From positions 1 to 64,000 of the forward strand of contig JAUCGB010000003.1 of assembly GCA_030377895.1 (NCBI GenBank): 64,000 nucleotides of DNA, read 5' to 3'. The notes under the pieces are model-generated. The model saw nothing but the letters and a program-made list of their open reading frames with translations. It ran no database searches and had not been told where the DNA came from. The number at the start of each line of letters is the position of its first letter. Positions within the stretch are counted from its first letter, which is position 1. The position numbers were made by a program, and so were the translations under genes. Shown here piece by piece: positions 35,341 to 44,046 of this stretch. Source of the DNA: Anaerolineales bacterium HSG24. GTDB lineage: Bacteria; Chloroflexota; Anaerolineae; 4572-78; J111.

Positions 35341-35528
35341 AATAACCTGAAAAAGATTATCTGAAAGACTATAGCTTGATGAATCGACAAACTTTTGATT
35401 ATTAAGTAATGTAACAACGGATTATACTGTCACCAAGAAAATAGAGCAAGCAAAAACTCAATTGCTATCTTGGGTAACGCTCAGTGACATGGCCCAAACG
35501 AAGACACTCTTTTGCTTCACTCATTATT

Positions 35529-36941
35529 CTACAAATCCCTCTCATTACGATTTCGGAAAATAAGGCGTAAGGGAGTGCCTAAAAAATCGTAGCTGGCCCG
35601 AATCTGATTCTCCAAATATCGCTGATAGGTAAAATGAACCAGAGACCTATCGTTGACAAAAAAGACGAAGGTCGGTGGATCGACTCCGGCTTGGGTAACA
35701 TAAAAGAATTTGAGACGATAGCGTTGCCCACCTTTGGGAGGATGTTTCGCTACAGCTTCTCGCAATAAGCGATTTAGCTGTCCGGTAGAGATACGCCGTA
35801 GCCGCTCTTCTTGTACTCGCAGAGCCAAGTCCAAAACTTTATCGACTCGTTGTCCGGTTAAAGCAGAGATGAACAAAATTGGCACGTAGTCCATAAACTG
35901 TAGCTCGGCTCGAAGCAGCTTGGTAAATTCGTTGATGGTGTAGGTGTCTTTATCGTCGATGGTATCCCATTTATTAACGATAACTACTACACTTTTGTTC
36001 TCCTCCAAAATATATCCAGCAATATGGGCATCTTGGGCGGCGACCATCTCTCCGGCATCAACAAGCAACAAGCAGACCTCGGTGCGATTAACGGCTTTAA
36101 CTGTTCGCAAGAAACTATGTTTTTCCACGCCCGGCTCGATTTTACCGCGCCGCCGAATTCCGGCGGTGTCGATAAGGGTTAGATCGAATCCTTTGTACTT
36201 AATATGGGTATCAATCGCATCGCGGGTGGTGCCAGCCACATCCGACACAATGACCCGCTCCTCACCGAGCAGTTTGTTCAACAACGACGACTTGCCGACG
36301 TTAGGCCGCCCCAAAATGGCAATTTTTATATCTTCCTCTTCTTCCTCTTCTTCCTCGCTCATGGGGAACGATTCAACCACCATGTCTAACAGATCGCCGG
36401 TTCCTGTGCCATGCATGGCCGATATTGGAATTGGGTCATCTAAGCCGACAGCATAAAACTCGACTGCATTTTCGCGGCGTTGTTTGTTGTCGGCTTTGTT
36501 GACCGCGAGGATGACCGGCTTTTTGGTGCGACGTAGATGTTCGGCCACATCCTCGTCGGTATTGGTCAGGCCAGTTTCGCCATCAACCAAAAAGACAATC
36601 ACATCAGCCTCATTAATGGCGATGAGAATCTGCTCTCGAATCTCGGTTAAAAAAAGACGGCTTTCTGACCCAGCTTGAAAGCCGACCTTGTTGGTTGGTT
36701 TAGATTTGCCTCGTTCTCGATGCCGTTTTTCTTGGGCTGAGTTGTCAAATTCCAAGCCACCAGTATCAATCAGGATAAAATCTCGTCCACCCCAGTCGGC
36801 GTTGCCGTATAGCCGGTCTCGAGTTGTACCGGCTAAATCTTCAACAATTGCTTTACGTTGTCCAACCATGCGGTTAAATAGGGTCGATTTACCGACGTTG
36901 GGTCGCCCAACTAGAGCGACAACAGGTTTTTGTTTACTCAT
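35529..36941 (-). CDS. der: Der (EngA), tandem-GTPase ribosome assembly factor
   Basis: 470 residues. Two Era-type GTPase domains (each with GRPNVGKS) and a C-terminal KH-like domain are needed for 50S subunit maturation. The first G domain has an insert of about 20 residues (QEKRHRERGKSK and on) after its DTGG motif. The linker before the second domain is a run of nine Glu residues, encoded by a CTT/CTC repeat near 36340-36357. Both are unusual but probably harmless. Confidence 0.96.
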   Translation of the reverse strand: MSKQKPVVALVGRPNVGKSTLFNRMVGQRKAIVEDLAGTTRDRLYGNADWGGRDFILIDTGGLEFDNSAQEKRHRERGKSKPTNKVGFQAGSESRLFLTEIREQILIAINEADVIVFLVDGETGLTNTDEDVAEHLRRTKKPVILAVNKADNKQRRENAVEFYAVGLDDPIPISAMHGTGTGDLLDMVVESFPMSEEEEEEEEDIKIAILGRPNVGKSSLLNKLLGEERVIVSDVAGTTRDAIDTHIKYKGFDLTLIDTAGIRRRGKIEPGVEKHSFLRTVKAVNRTEVCLLLVDAGEMVAAQDAHIAGYILEENKSVVVIVNKWDTIDDKDTYTINEFTKLLRAELQFMDYVPILFISALTGQRVDKVLDLALRVQEERLRRISTGQLNRLLREAVAKHPPKGGQRYRLKFFYVTQAGVDPPTFVFFVNDRSLVHFTYQRYLENQIRASYDFLGTPLRLIFRNRNERDL

Positions 36942-36971
36942 AAAATTACTGAACCTTTTTTAGTAGGTGTT

Positions 36972-36996
36972 GCCTTCGACAAATCTTGTCGAAGGC
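36972..36996. repeat. Short perfect inverted repeat
   Basis: GCCTTCGACAA and TTGTCGAAGGC around a 3-base centre. The same arms, widely spaced, flank a longer structure at 57956-58030. A partial family B end (TTTGTCGGGTAGC) lies at about 37060-37075. Confidence 0.6.
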
Positions 36997-37078
36997 GGAA
37001 CACGCAAATTATTTAATTCCGTGTACTTAGCCAAAACTCTGTGTTTATGCCTAAATCACTTTGTCGGGTAGCCATTGC

Positions 37079-38437
37079 TTATGGTTTAATTTTTGCAATC
37101 AGTTGCCAAACGAGTACACTCACCACCATGACGCTCAGGCTGATGGTGGTGATACCGAGCAATTGGGCTTGCAGTTGACCTAACCATGCCCCACCGACCA
37201 GCAGACCACTGACCGCAGGTTCGGTGGCGGACAGGTCGAGACTGTTCCAGCCCTGTCCTGATTGCCCATTTGCCAATAGGGGGATGAGCAGGAGGCCGAG
37301 CAGACCGCTCAGGCCGTAGGTGGCGATAATGCCCGATGTGTCGGTCAGCATGAGTCGATGCTCAAACAGGTAGATGGTCGGTGGTAACAGCAGGCCAAGG
37401 AGTAGCCCGCTGATCACCACCACCCACGGCGACAGAAACGGCGCGCCGGCCAGAGTCAGCACTAGTCCCGCTCCAAAGCCACGCCCGACCATGAGCGGGT
37501 TGAGTTGATTGGTGGTCAGCCAGCTATATAAGGCCACCGTTAGCATGGTCGAAAACGCGCCCAACATCCCATTGACTGCGGCTTGGGGTGGTGAGATGTT
37601 GACCGCAGTAGGAGTGTGAACGCCCGCGCTCATACCAAACCAGCCAACCAGCATCAGCCCCGCACCGAGCAGACTTAATATCGGCAGATAGGCGGAGGGC
37701 ATAGGCGGTGAGAGCGGTTCGACCTCGTCTGACTGTTCAGTCGGCGAATCGGGGAACAGTTGCGGTCGGATAGGGTAGCTGATGAGGCCAGTCAGGGTGA
37801 TGAGGCTACCAGTCAAGAAGATGAGACTGGCTCCACCAAAATCGACCATGCCCTGTCCTAGATTAAGGCTCAGTCCCAATTGCGATAACCAACCGCCTCC
37901 CCATACCCAATTACCGAGAATCGGATAAACGATGGCTCCAATCAACAGAGCCATGATCATGTATGCCAGCCAGTTCGGCCTTTTCAGGGAGGATACCGTA
38001 TCGTCAGCAATCATGATTTGGCGATGGAGTAAACCGGCCACTGGCAACATGGCAACGAGACCGACCAACGCGGCATGGCTCAAAAACAGTTGGAGCGCGC
38101 CCAGCGTGTTGGCCTCGCCGGTCAAAAACCAGCCTTGTAATGCGACCAAGCCCCACGCGCGGGCCTGCTCCATCGGCATAGAATCGGGGACTGGATACCA
38201 TTCCCAATAGAGGCCATGCAGGTCGGGATGTGGGGTCACTTGGGCGATGCCGCCAAACTGAAAGGCGAATCCGACGGCGAAGTAGGCCAGCAGAGCTACA
38301 CCCCAACTCATCAACAACGTGACGAAACCATCGGGGGCATGTTTTTCGGGCAGGCTACTGGCGAGGAGCAACATCAACCCAAGCGGTAGGCACAGGGTCA
38401 ACGCGGCGGGGAGTAGATTGGTTATGTCAGGAGTCAT
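37079..38437 (-). CDS. Divergent ammonium transporter (Amt/Rh) homologue without the pore histidines
   Basis: 452 residues with about 11 hydrophobic helices, as in Amt proteins. Family landmarks are PILGNWVWGGGWLSQLG, VDFGGASLIFLTGS and DTSGIIATYGLSGLLG. In true Amt channels the last two segments carry the twin pore histidines (VVH and VHG). Here they are Phe207 and Tyr374. The NH3/NH4+ conduction pathway is therefore altered, and the protein may be a sensor or carry something else. No glnK (PII) gene is adjacent. The start at 38437 fits the family; an ATG 23 codons upstream is possible. Confidence 0.78.
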   Translation of the reverse strand: MTPDITNLLPAALTLCLPLGLMLLLASSLPEKHAPDGFVTLLMSWGVALLAYFAVGFAFQFGGIAQVTPHPDLHGLYWEWYPVPDSMPMEQARAWGLVALQGWFLTGEANTLGALQLFLSHAALVGLVAMLPVAGLLHRQIMIADDTVSSLKRPNWLAYMIMALLIGAIVYPILGNWVWGGGWLSQLGLSLNLGQGMVDFGGASLIFLTGSLITLTGLISYPIRPQLFPDSPTEQSDEVEPLSPPMPSAYLPILSLLGAGLMLVGWFGMSAGVHTPTAVNISPPQAAVNGMLGAFSTMLTVALYSWLTTNQLNPLMVGRGFGAGLVLTLAGAPFLSPWVVVISGLLLGLLLPPTIYLFEHRLMLTDTSGIIATYGLSGLLGLLLIPLLANGQSGQGWNSLDLSATEPAVSGLLVGGAWLGQLQAQLLGITTISLSVMVVSVLVWQLIAKIKP

Positions 38438-38523
38438 GGTAAAATCATCTGGACGCAGAGCGATGGGAACAAGGTCATTCCGATGTCGAAGGCGAACTAT
38501 CAGCATGCATAAGTTAATTAATG

Positions 38524-38619
38524 GGTAGTCTAGTCCTGCATAGGTAGTGGTCAGCTACCCGCAAGTTTAGAACTTGCGGGTAGCTAACGGATCCGGATCA
38601 CTACTTCTGCACCATTACC
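38524..38619 (+). repeat. Modular repeat family C, copy with core A
   Basis: Same arms and palindrome as 5172-5262. Perfect 8-bp target duplication AATTAATG at 38516-38523 and 38620-38627. The palindrome core is 38555-38583. Confidence 0.9.
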
Positions 38620-38649
38620 AATTAATGTTCATTCTAAGGTTTTATCATC

Positions 38650-40275
38650 ATGAAAAATACGCAATTATTCTTACTGATTATTATGATTAGTATTCTAAAA
38701 TTACGCTATTTGCCCGATGCCAGCGCACAAACTCATCATGAGTTTAGCAGTGATCGCTTCGGCTTGACTCTCGACTATCCGGCGACGTGGCAGGTGTCGG
38801 AGAATCTGGGTCTGCTCGATTTTATCAATCCGGCCCATGTCAGCAATACTATCGAAGGGCCGATGATGGCGACCATCTCCATCAAGATGTTCGACAATCG
38901 AGAGCAACTATCGCTGGATGAGGCGGCTCAAGTGCTGTATCAGCAGGCCGCGTCGGTCAGCACGAGGCCCAATCAACTGGCGGTGGAGTCGTTATCACTG
39001 ACCAACCCGAATATCGATCAGGCGGTGGTTGTGCGAGGCATCCCCTCGGCGAACAGTGACTATTTTACTTTGATTGGCCTGAATGACAAACTCTATCTCT
39101 TGAGCCTGAATCTGGGCGATTTTGCTGAGGTGGAGGCGCAACAAACGGCCTACAACAAAACTCTGCTGGAGATGATTGAATCGCTCAGGTATCATCCAGC
39201 TAATTGGGGCGGGTATCCGCTTGATGAGCCGGTCTCGATTGCAGCCACCCGCATCGCCCACGAGTTTGTCTATCCCTTGGGCGACCCGCTTAAAACCAGT
39301 TGGCGACTGTTACGGGGATTTGATCATTTTTTTGATGATCCTCGCTATAACAGCTATCATGCCGCCGAGGATTGGTCTAATCCGAATGGCACGGCTGGTG
39401 AGCCAGTCTATGCGGTGGCCGACGGGGTGGTACGATATGCCACCTTTGCCAACTATCCGGGCGATGTGGTCATCGTCGAGCATCTTCTGCCGGATGAACG
39501 GATCTGGTTTTCTATGTATGGACACTTGGGTAGTCATGAGGTTAATCAAGGGGATGCGGTGGCACGAGGACAACGAATTGGTACAATCTATGATTGGCCT
39601 GATAATTCACACCTCCATTTTGAGATTCGTCAGTTTTTTATAGAAGATGAGATCAACGGGGAAAACTCGGCCTTGAGTCGGCATCGCCACTATCCGCCCG
39701 GGCCAGGATATTGGCCTGTTGGCACGTTCCGAGACAGTGACGAGCGTCCGCCGGATCGGGGGTGGGTCGAGCCTCGTGCCTTTATTATTGACCATAAACG
39801 GCCTGAGCCAATTACGACGACGGCCATGGTCGGGCAGGTGCGCCTGCAAGGTTTGAACAGTTATAGCGGCACGCTCGTCTCGTTGTATGATCAACCATGC
39901 GCCGAATTGGATGACCTCGTACTGACGACCAATCTTATCACCAGTACTGGTATCATCAGCAACAGGGCCGGTTTTTTTGAGCTATTACCACCACCGGACA
40001 TGACGGTCGGCTGTGTGCGAGTGCTTAAAAAGAATTTCTTGCACGGTGAAATTAATGCTCCCCCGAATGGGGATTTAGGCACGATTACTCTGTTGAATGG
40101 CGATTTGAACGGGGATAATATCATCAATATTTTCGACTTGGCCCTGATTTCAACCTATTACAAGACCGAGGAGATTACCTGCGACCTGAACAGCGATGGA
40201 CTGGTTAATCTGCTGGATGTGGTGTTGGTGGCGGGCAATTATCAGAAATCCGGGCCGATTCAGGTATGGGAATGA
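38650..40275 (+). CDS. Secreted M23 (LytM-type) metallopeptidase with dockerin-like C-terminus
   Basis: 541 residues. A signal peptide (1-26) is followed by a PsbP-like domain (FGLTLDYPATWQV). The M23 peptidase domain has zinc ligands His237 and Asp241 in YHAAEDW and the HLH motif at 321-323. It would cut peptidoglycan cross-links or other Gly-rich peptides. Residues about 390-470 form a small beta domain. The end carries two Ca-binding dockerin type I loops (GDLNGDNIINIFDLALI and DLNSDGLVNLLDVVLV). No cohesin was seen in the window. The metal-binding residues are intact. Confidence 0.88.
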   Translation: MKNTQLFLLIIMISILKLRYLPDASAQTHHEFSSDRFGLTLDYPATWQVSENLGLLDFINPAHVSNTIEGPMMATISIKMFDNREQLSLDEAAQVLYQQAASVSTRPNQLAVESLSLTNPNIDQAVVVRGIPSANSDYFTLIGLNDKLYLLSLNLGDFAEVEAQQTAYNKTLLEMIESLRYHPANWGGYPLDEPVSIAATRIAHEFVYPLGDPLKTSWRLLRGFDHFFDDPRYNSYHAAEDWSNPNGTAGEPVYAVADGVVRYATFANYPGDVVIVEHLLPDERIWFSMYGHLGSHEVNQGDAVARGQRIGTIYDWPDNSHLHFEIRQFFIEDEINGENSALSRHRHYPPGPGYWPVGTFRDSDERPPDRGWVEPRAFIIDHKRPEPITTTAMVGQVRLQGLNSYSGTLVSLYDQPCAELDDLVLTTNLITSTGIISNRAGFFELLPPPDMTVGCVRVLKKNFLHGEINAPPNGDLGTITLLNGDLNGDNIINIFDLALISTYYKTEEITCDLNSDGLVNLLDVVLVAGNYQKSGPIQVWE

Positions 40276-40379
40276 GGTGCGCTCAAATGCTTCGCTCTTT
40301 TTTGCAAAGACGGCCTCATTTGGAGTAAAATCACTGACCCTACCTTTTTCTTTGGTTATACATATTTAGCTCAAAATCG

Positions 40380-40406
40380 TTAGCACTCGATGGGTGAGAG
40401 TGCTAA
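40380..40406. promoter_or_regulatory. CIRCE element 1 (HrcA operator), exact consensus
   Basis: TTAGCACTC, nine bases, GAGTGCTAA: identical to the CIRCE consensus that the heat-shock repressor HrcA binds upstream of groESL and dnaK. No chaperone gene is in the window; the next genes on the + strand are the nuclease fragment and the CHAT proteins. Confidence 0.75.
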
Positions 40407-40507
40407 AAATAGTCTTTGGTGAAAATAATTTTACCAATTACATTAAATTTGCAGTAAATTCTTGCGATAAAATTACTTCCAGCATGTTATTTGGATTGCT
40501 TTTGATG

Positions 40508-40534
40508 TTAGTACTCTCGAAGTTAGAGTGCTGA
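40508..40534. promoter_or_regulatory. CIRCE element 2, one mismatch per arm
   Basis: TTAGTACTC, nine bases, GAGTGCTGA, 128 bp after the first site. The spacing arm to arm is that of CIRCE. Confidence 0.6.
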
Positions 40535-40641
40535 ATTAGAAAACCAAAGAAAGCGGTAGGGTCAGAAAAATTGCCATGTCAATTTAGACGAGGTAGTTTT
40601 TATTTTTTATAGCAAACTACACGGTATTTTTTATCATTAAA

Positions 40642-40674
40642 ACTTTTAGCTTTACCAAAACCATGTTACAATGA
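40642..40674 (+). promoter_or_regulatory. Putative promoter of the CHAT operon
   Basis: ACTTTTA, 12 bases, CCATGTTACAATGA, the same pattern as upstream of pdxT. It lies about 110 bp downstream of the second CIRCE site, so repression there would not be by simple overlap. Confidence 0.45.
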
Positions 40675-40756
40675 GAGCAATAAAATAAGACATCTGTATT
40701 GAGGTTGCCATAGCCGACTAATTTACGGGTGTTTTAGCTGAACCAAAAGGATAACC

Positions 40757-40978
40757 ATGCAAACTGTAACCCAAATCAACATTCTATCCGTTCAGGAGCA
40801 GGCCACCATCTACATCGACGGCCCCGACCACGATTCGATACAGGCCCGCGATGCCGACATAACCGAATGTTTGGAGAATCAGGGGTATTCATGTTTGCGT
40901 TTTAGCTACCGCAACCAAACCGACTGGCCGAACCTGTGTCGGGCGCATAGCTATCTGTTTGGGGAGGGGCGATCATGA
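40757..40978 (+). CDS. Small orphan PD-(D/E)xK/DUF559-like C-terminal fragment
   Basis: 73 residues. ATIYIDGPDHDSIQARDADI followed by LENQGYSCLRFSYR resembles the last part of VSR/DUF559-type nuclease domains as found at the end of some helicases, but the N-terminal half of the fold is missing. AAGGAT precedes the ATG, and the stop overlaps the CHAT start (ATGA), so it is probably translated and coupled. It is either a domain remnant or a small partner protein. Confidence 0.5.
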   Translation: MQTVTQINILSVQEQATIYIDGPDHDSIQARDADITECLENQGYSCLRFSYRNQTDWPNLCRAHSYLFGEGRS

Positions 40979-43900
40979 GAGTGGTTTGGCTGATTCTGCT
41001 GGTGTTTCTGGTGGGTGGGCAATCTGTTTTGGCCGCGCCAGTGGGGCAGGAGGATTGTGATGCACTGGAACAAAAAGCGGAAAATTTTTTTAATGAAGGC
41101 CTATTGACGGAGATGGTGGAGTATTTGCAAATCACTTTAATATGTTACCAAGAAATGAATGACCGCAGAAGTGAAGGAAGAATTCTCAATAATATGGGGG
41201 TGGTGTACTATCAACAAGAACTTTATGAAGAAGCTTTAGAGTTTTATCAGCAGGCCTTAGCCATTAGGCAAAAAGTGGGGGATAGAGAAGGAGAAGGTGA
41301 TACCCTGAACAATATTGGTGGAGTGTATATCTATCAAGAACATTATGAAAAAGCATTAGAGTCTTATAAGCAAACCTTAGCCATTAGACAGGAAGTGGAA
41401 GATAGGGTTGGAGAAGGAGATGCTCTTAATAATATCGGAGTGATATATCATAATCAGAAGTACTATAGAGAAGCATTAGAGCTTTATCAACAAGCATTGA
41501 CAATTAGTCAGGAGGTTGGGGATAGAGATGGTGATATTCTTTATTTTTATAACATCGGAAAGATACATTTTGCTCAAAAAAAACATATATTGGCTTTAGA
41601 AATGTATGAACAAGCTCTAGAAATTAGTCAGGAAGTTGGGGATAGAGTTAGAGAAGGAGATATACTCAACAACATCGGCACAGTCTATTTTGAACAAAAC
41701 AACTATGAGTTATCCTTAGAGTTTTATCAACAAGCCTTAGCAATTAGGCAAAAGGTGAAAGATAGAAATGGTGAAGATAGCACTCTTAACAATATTGGTG
41801 GGGTGTACTTTCATCAAGGACGTTACGAAGATGCCCTAGAACTTTATCAGCAGGTTTTAGGGGTTAGGCAAGAGATAGGGGATAAAGAAGGTGAAGGTAG
41901 TACCCTTAACAACATTGGTGGAGTATATCATCGTCAAGGTCGTTATGAGGATGCCTTGAGCGCTTTTCAGCAAGCCTTAGCCATTAGTCAGGAAGTTGGG
42001 GATAGAGAAGGTGAAGGTAGTACCCTTAACAACATTGGTGGAGTATATCATCGTCAAGGTCGTTATGAGGATGCCTTGAGCGCTTTTCAGCAAGCCTTAG
42101 CCACTAGGCAGGAAGTTGGGGATAGAGAAGGTGAAGGTAGAAGTCTCCATAGCATTGGAGCAATATATTATCTTCAGGAACAGTACAGAGAATCTTTAGG
42201 AAAATTTCAGAAAGCCCTAGTTATTAATCGTGAGGGAGGGGATAAAGCTGGGGAAGCCACAAACCTCACCCATATTGGATGGGTGTATCTTAAACAAGAA
42301 GATTATGAGTTAGCTTTAAAAAGTATTCAACAAAGCATCAATCTGTTTGATGAGATACGATCCACTGCTGGCAATGACCAAGCTCGTTCCAGTTACATTG
42401 CCCAATACGCTGATTTATACGACAGTACCGTTTTCATTTACCACCTACTCAACCAACCCGACCAAGCCTTCTTCACCAGCGAACAAAACCGCGCCCGTTC
42501 CTTTATGGATGCCCTGGCTACTGGTCATGTCCAACTTGATGACAACGACATGGTTGACCTCTACAACCAAGAACAAAGCCTCTACAGCCAACGGCAGGCG
42601 GTGCAGGATAATCTGGCAAAAGCCAAAGCGAGAGAGGATACCGACCTTATCAGCGAGCTAGAAAGCCAACTAGCCGAGTTAGAGGAACAATATTCAGCCA
42701 TCCAAGCCGACATTCAAGCCAGAGACGACCAACTGAGCGACCTTGTGCCCGGACGCACCTCCGATAATCTGTTGACCGTGGAAAAGGTGCAACCCTATCT
42801 CTCCACCGACAGTACCTTGGTGATGTACCATGTGTTGGAGGAAAACGTGCTGGTCTTCCTGCTGACCCCAACCAGTTTTGAGACGGTTCTGCTGGAGGTC
42901 AGCCCCGACGACCTAAAACAAACCATCCAACAATTCCGCGAATTCAACGATGTTGAAGCCTCACTGGTGCAACTGCATAAGTGGCTGATTGTCCCTCTGA
43001 AAGATAAGTTGACCACACCCCACCTAACCATCATTCCCCATCAAACCTTACATTATCTGCCCTTCGCCGCTCTAACTGATGGCGAGAAATATCTGATCGA
43101 TGAATATACCCTAACCACCTTGCCGAGTGCCAGTGTGTTGCCTTACGTGCTCGATTCAGCGAAGAATCTACCCGCAAGTTCAGAACTTGCGGGTAGCTCG
43201 GTGTTAGTTTTGGGCAACCCGACCACTGGCGATTATGATGGCTTGGGGTCGCTCCCCTACGCCGAGGCGGAAGCCCAAACCATCGCCGATTTGTACGGTA
43301 TTGAACCATTGCTCAACGAGCAGGCCACCGAAACCGCCCTCCGTGAGCGGGCTGAACAGGCCAGCATCATCCATCTGGCCGCGCATGGCAAATACAATCC
43401 GGTGGCTCCGCTCAGTTCCCTCATCGCCCTCGCTCCCGATGAGCAGAACGACGGCTGGCTGACCGTCGGTGAAGTGTTCGGTCTGCCCCTCGGCCAAACC
43501 GAGTTGGTCGTCCTCAGTGCTTGCGAATCCCATGTCGGTCAGGCCGGACTCCGCACTGGCTTGGGAGTCTCGGCGGGGGATGATATTGTGGGGCTAAATC
43601 GGGCCTTCATCTTTGCCGGTGCGCCCAGCATCATGTCCAGCCTATGGCCGGTGGAGGATGAAGCCACCAGTCAGCTCATGACCGAGTTTTACAGTAACCT
43701 CCGCAACGGCCTGGGCAAAGCGGAATCGCTACGCCAAGCGCAACTGACCATGCGAGAGGCGTACCCCAATCCCTACTACTGGGCCGCTTTCGTGCTGGCC
43801 GGAGATGGGGGGGAGTCGGCTGAACAGCCTATCGCTACAGCTACTTTGCAAAAGAGTACCTCAACCCCGGCTCCAGTTGCTCAAGCTACACCAAAAACAG

Positions 43901-44046
43901 AAGCTCCGACCATCACCACCCCACCTATCGAGGCGGATAACTCTGGCGGGTGGTTGTGGTACTGCTGTTGTTTGGGCTGTCTGTGGCCGGCCTCGCTGAT
44001 GGGGGTGTTTATCGCATGGCAACGGGTGATGATGGGAGGTGTGTGA
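40975..44046 (+). CDS. Exported TPR-CHAT protein 1
   Basis: 1023 residues. The signal peptide (1-21, FLVGGQSVLAAP) is followed by about ten TPR repeats of 40 residues (kinesin light chain type), residues 40-450, and a linker coiled coil. The CHAT caspase-like protease domain (about 680-935) has His804 in HLAAHGKY and Cys850 in LSACESH. A Thr/Pro linker and a transmembrane helix end the protein, so it is probably membrane-anchored outside the cytoplasm. Two neighbouring TPR units near 41887-42105 are almost identical at the DNA level. A REP-like palindrome is translated at 43168-43196 (residues about 732-741). The TPR part is AT-richer than the CHAT part. Confidence 0.92.
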   Translation: MRVVWLILLVFLVGGQSVLAAPVGQEDCDALEQKAENFFNEGLLTEMVEYLQITLICYQEMNDRRSEGRILNNMGVVYYQQELYEEALEFYQQALAIRQKVGDREGEGDTLNNIGGVYIYQEHYEKALESYKQTLAIRQEVEDRVGEGDALNNIGVIYHNQKYYREALELYQQALTISQEVGDRDGDILYFYNIGKIHFAQKKHILALEMYEQALEISQEVGDRVREGDILNNIGTVYFEQNNYELSLEFYQQALAIRQKVKDRNGEDSTLNNIGGVYFHQGRYEDALELYQQVLGVRQEIGDKEGEGSTLNNIGGVYHRQGRYEDALSAFQQALAISQEVGDREGEGSTLNNIGGVYHRQGRYEDALSAFQQALATRQEVGDREGEGRSLHSIGAIYYLQEQYRESLGKFQKALVINREGGDKAGEATNLTHIGWVYLKQEDYELALKSIQQSINLFDEIRSTAGNDQARSSYIAQYADLYDSTVFIYHLLNQPDQAFFTSEQNRARSFMDALATGHVQLDDNDMVDLYNQEQSLYSQRQAVQDNLAKAKAREDTDLISELESQLAELEEQYSAIQADIQARDDQLSDLVPGRTSDNLLTVEKVQPYLSTDSTLVMYHVLEENVLVFLLTPTSFETVLLEVSPDDLKQTIQQFREFNDVEASLVQLHKWLIVPLKDKLTTPHLTIIPHQTLHYLPFAALTDGEKYLIDEYTLTTLPSASVLPYVLDSAKNLPASSELAGSSVLVLGNPTTGDYDGLGSLPYAEAEAQTIADLYGIEPLLNEQATETALRERAEQASIIHLAAHGKYNPVAPLSSLIALAPDEQNDGWLTVGEVFGLPLGQTELVVLSACESHVGQAGLRTGLGVSAGDDIVGLNRAFIFAGAPSIMSSLWPVEDEATSQLMTEFYSNLRNGLGKAESLRQAQLTMREAYPNPYYWAAFVLAGDGGESAEQPIATATLQKSTSTPAPVAQATPKTEAPTITTPPIEADNSGGWLWYCCCLGCLWPASLMGVFIAWQRVMMGGV
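43168..43196 (+). repeat. REP-like palindrome (core A) inside TPR-CHAT 1
   Basis: CTACCCGCAAGTTC and its inverse GAACTTGCGGGTAG. The same sequence forms the core of intergenic family C elements (5198, 38555, 59672). Here it is read through as NLPASSELAGSS. Confidence 0.9.

Larger units (their letters stand above)
40335..40564. repeat. 230-bp inverted-repeat structure enclosing two CIRCE-like sites
   Basis: Arms TGACCCTACCTTTTTCTTTGG (40335 on) and the inverse ending GGTAGGGTCA at 40564 match over 21 of 23 positions. The interior contains the two palindromes listed next. No target duplication is evident. The wider gap 40276-40756 holds no gene. Confidence 0.65.

Noticed and set aside
43950-44045. 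Upstream start for TPR-CHAT 2
   Set aside because: It would put 32 residues coded inside the previous gene in front of a clear signal peptide.
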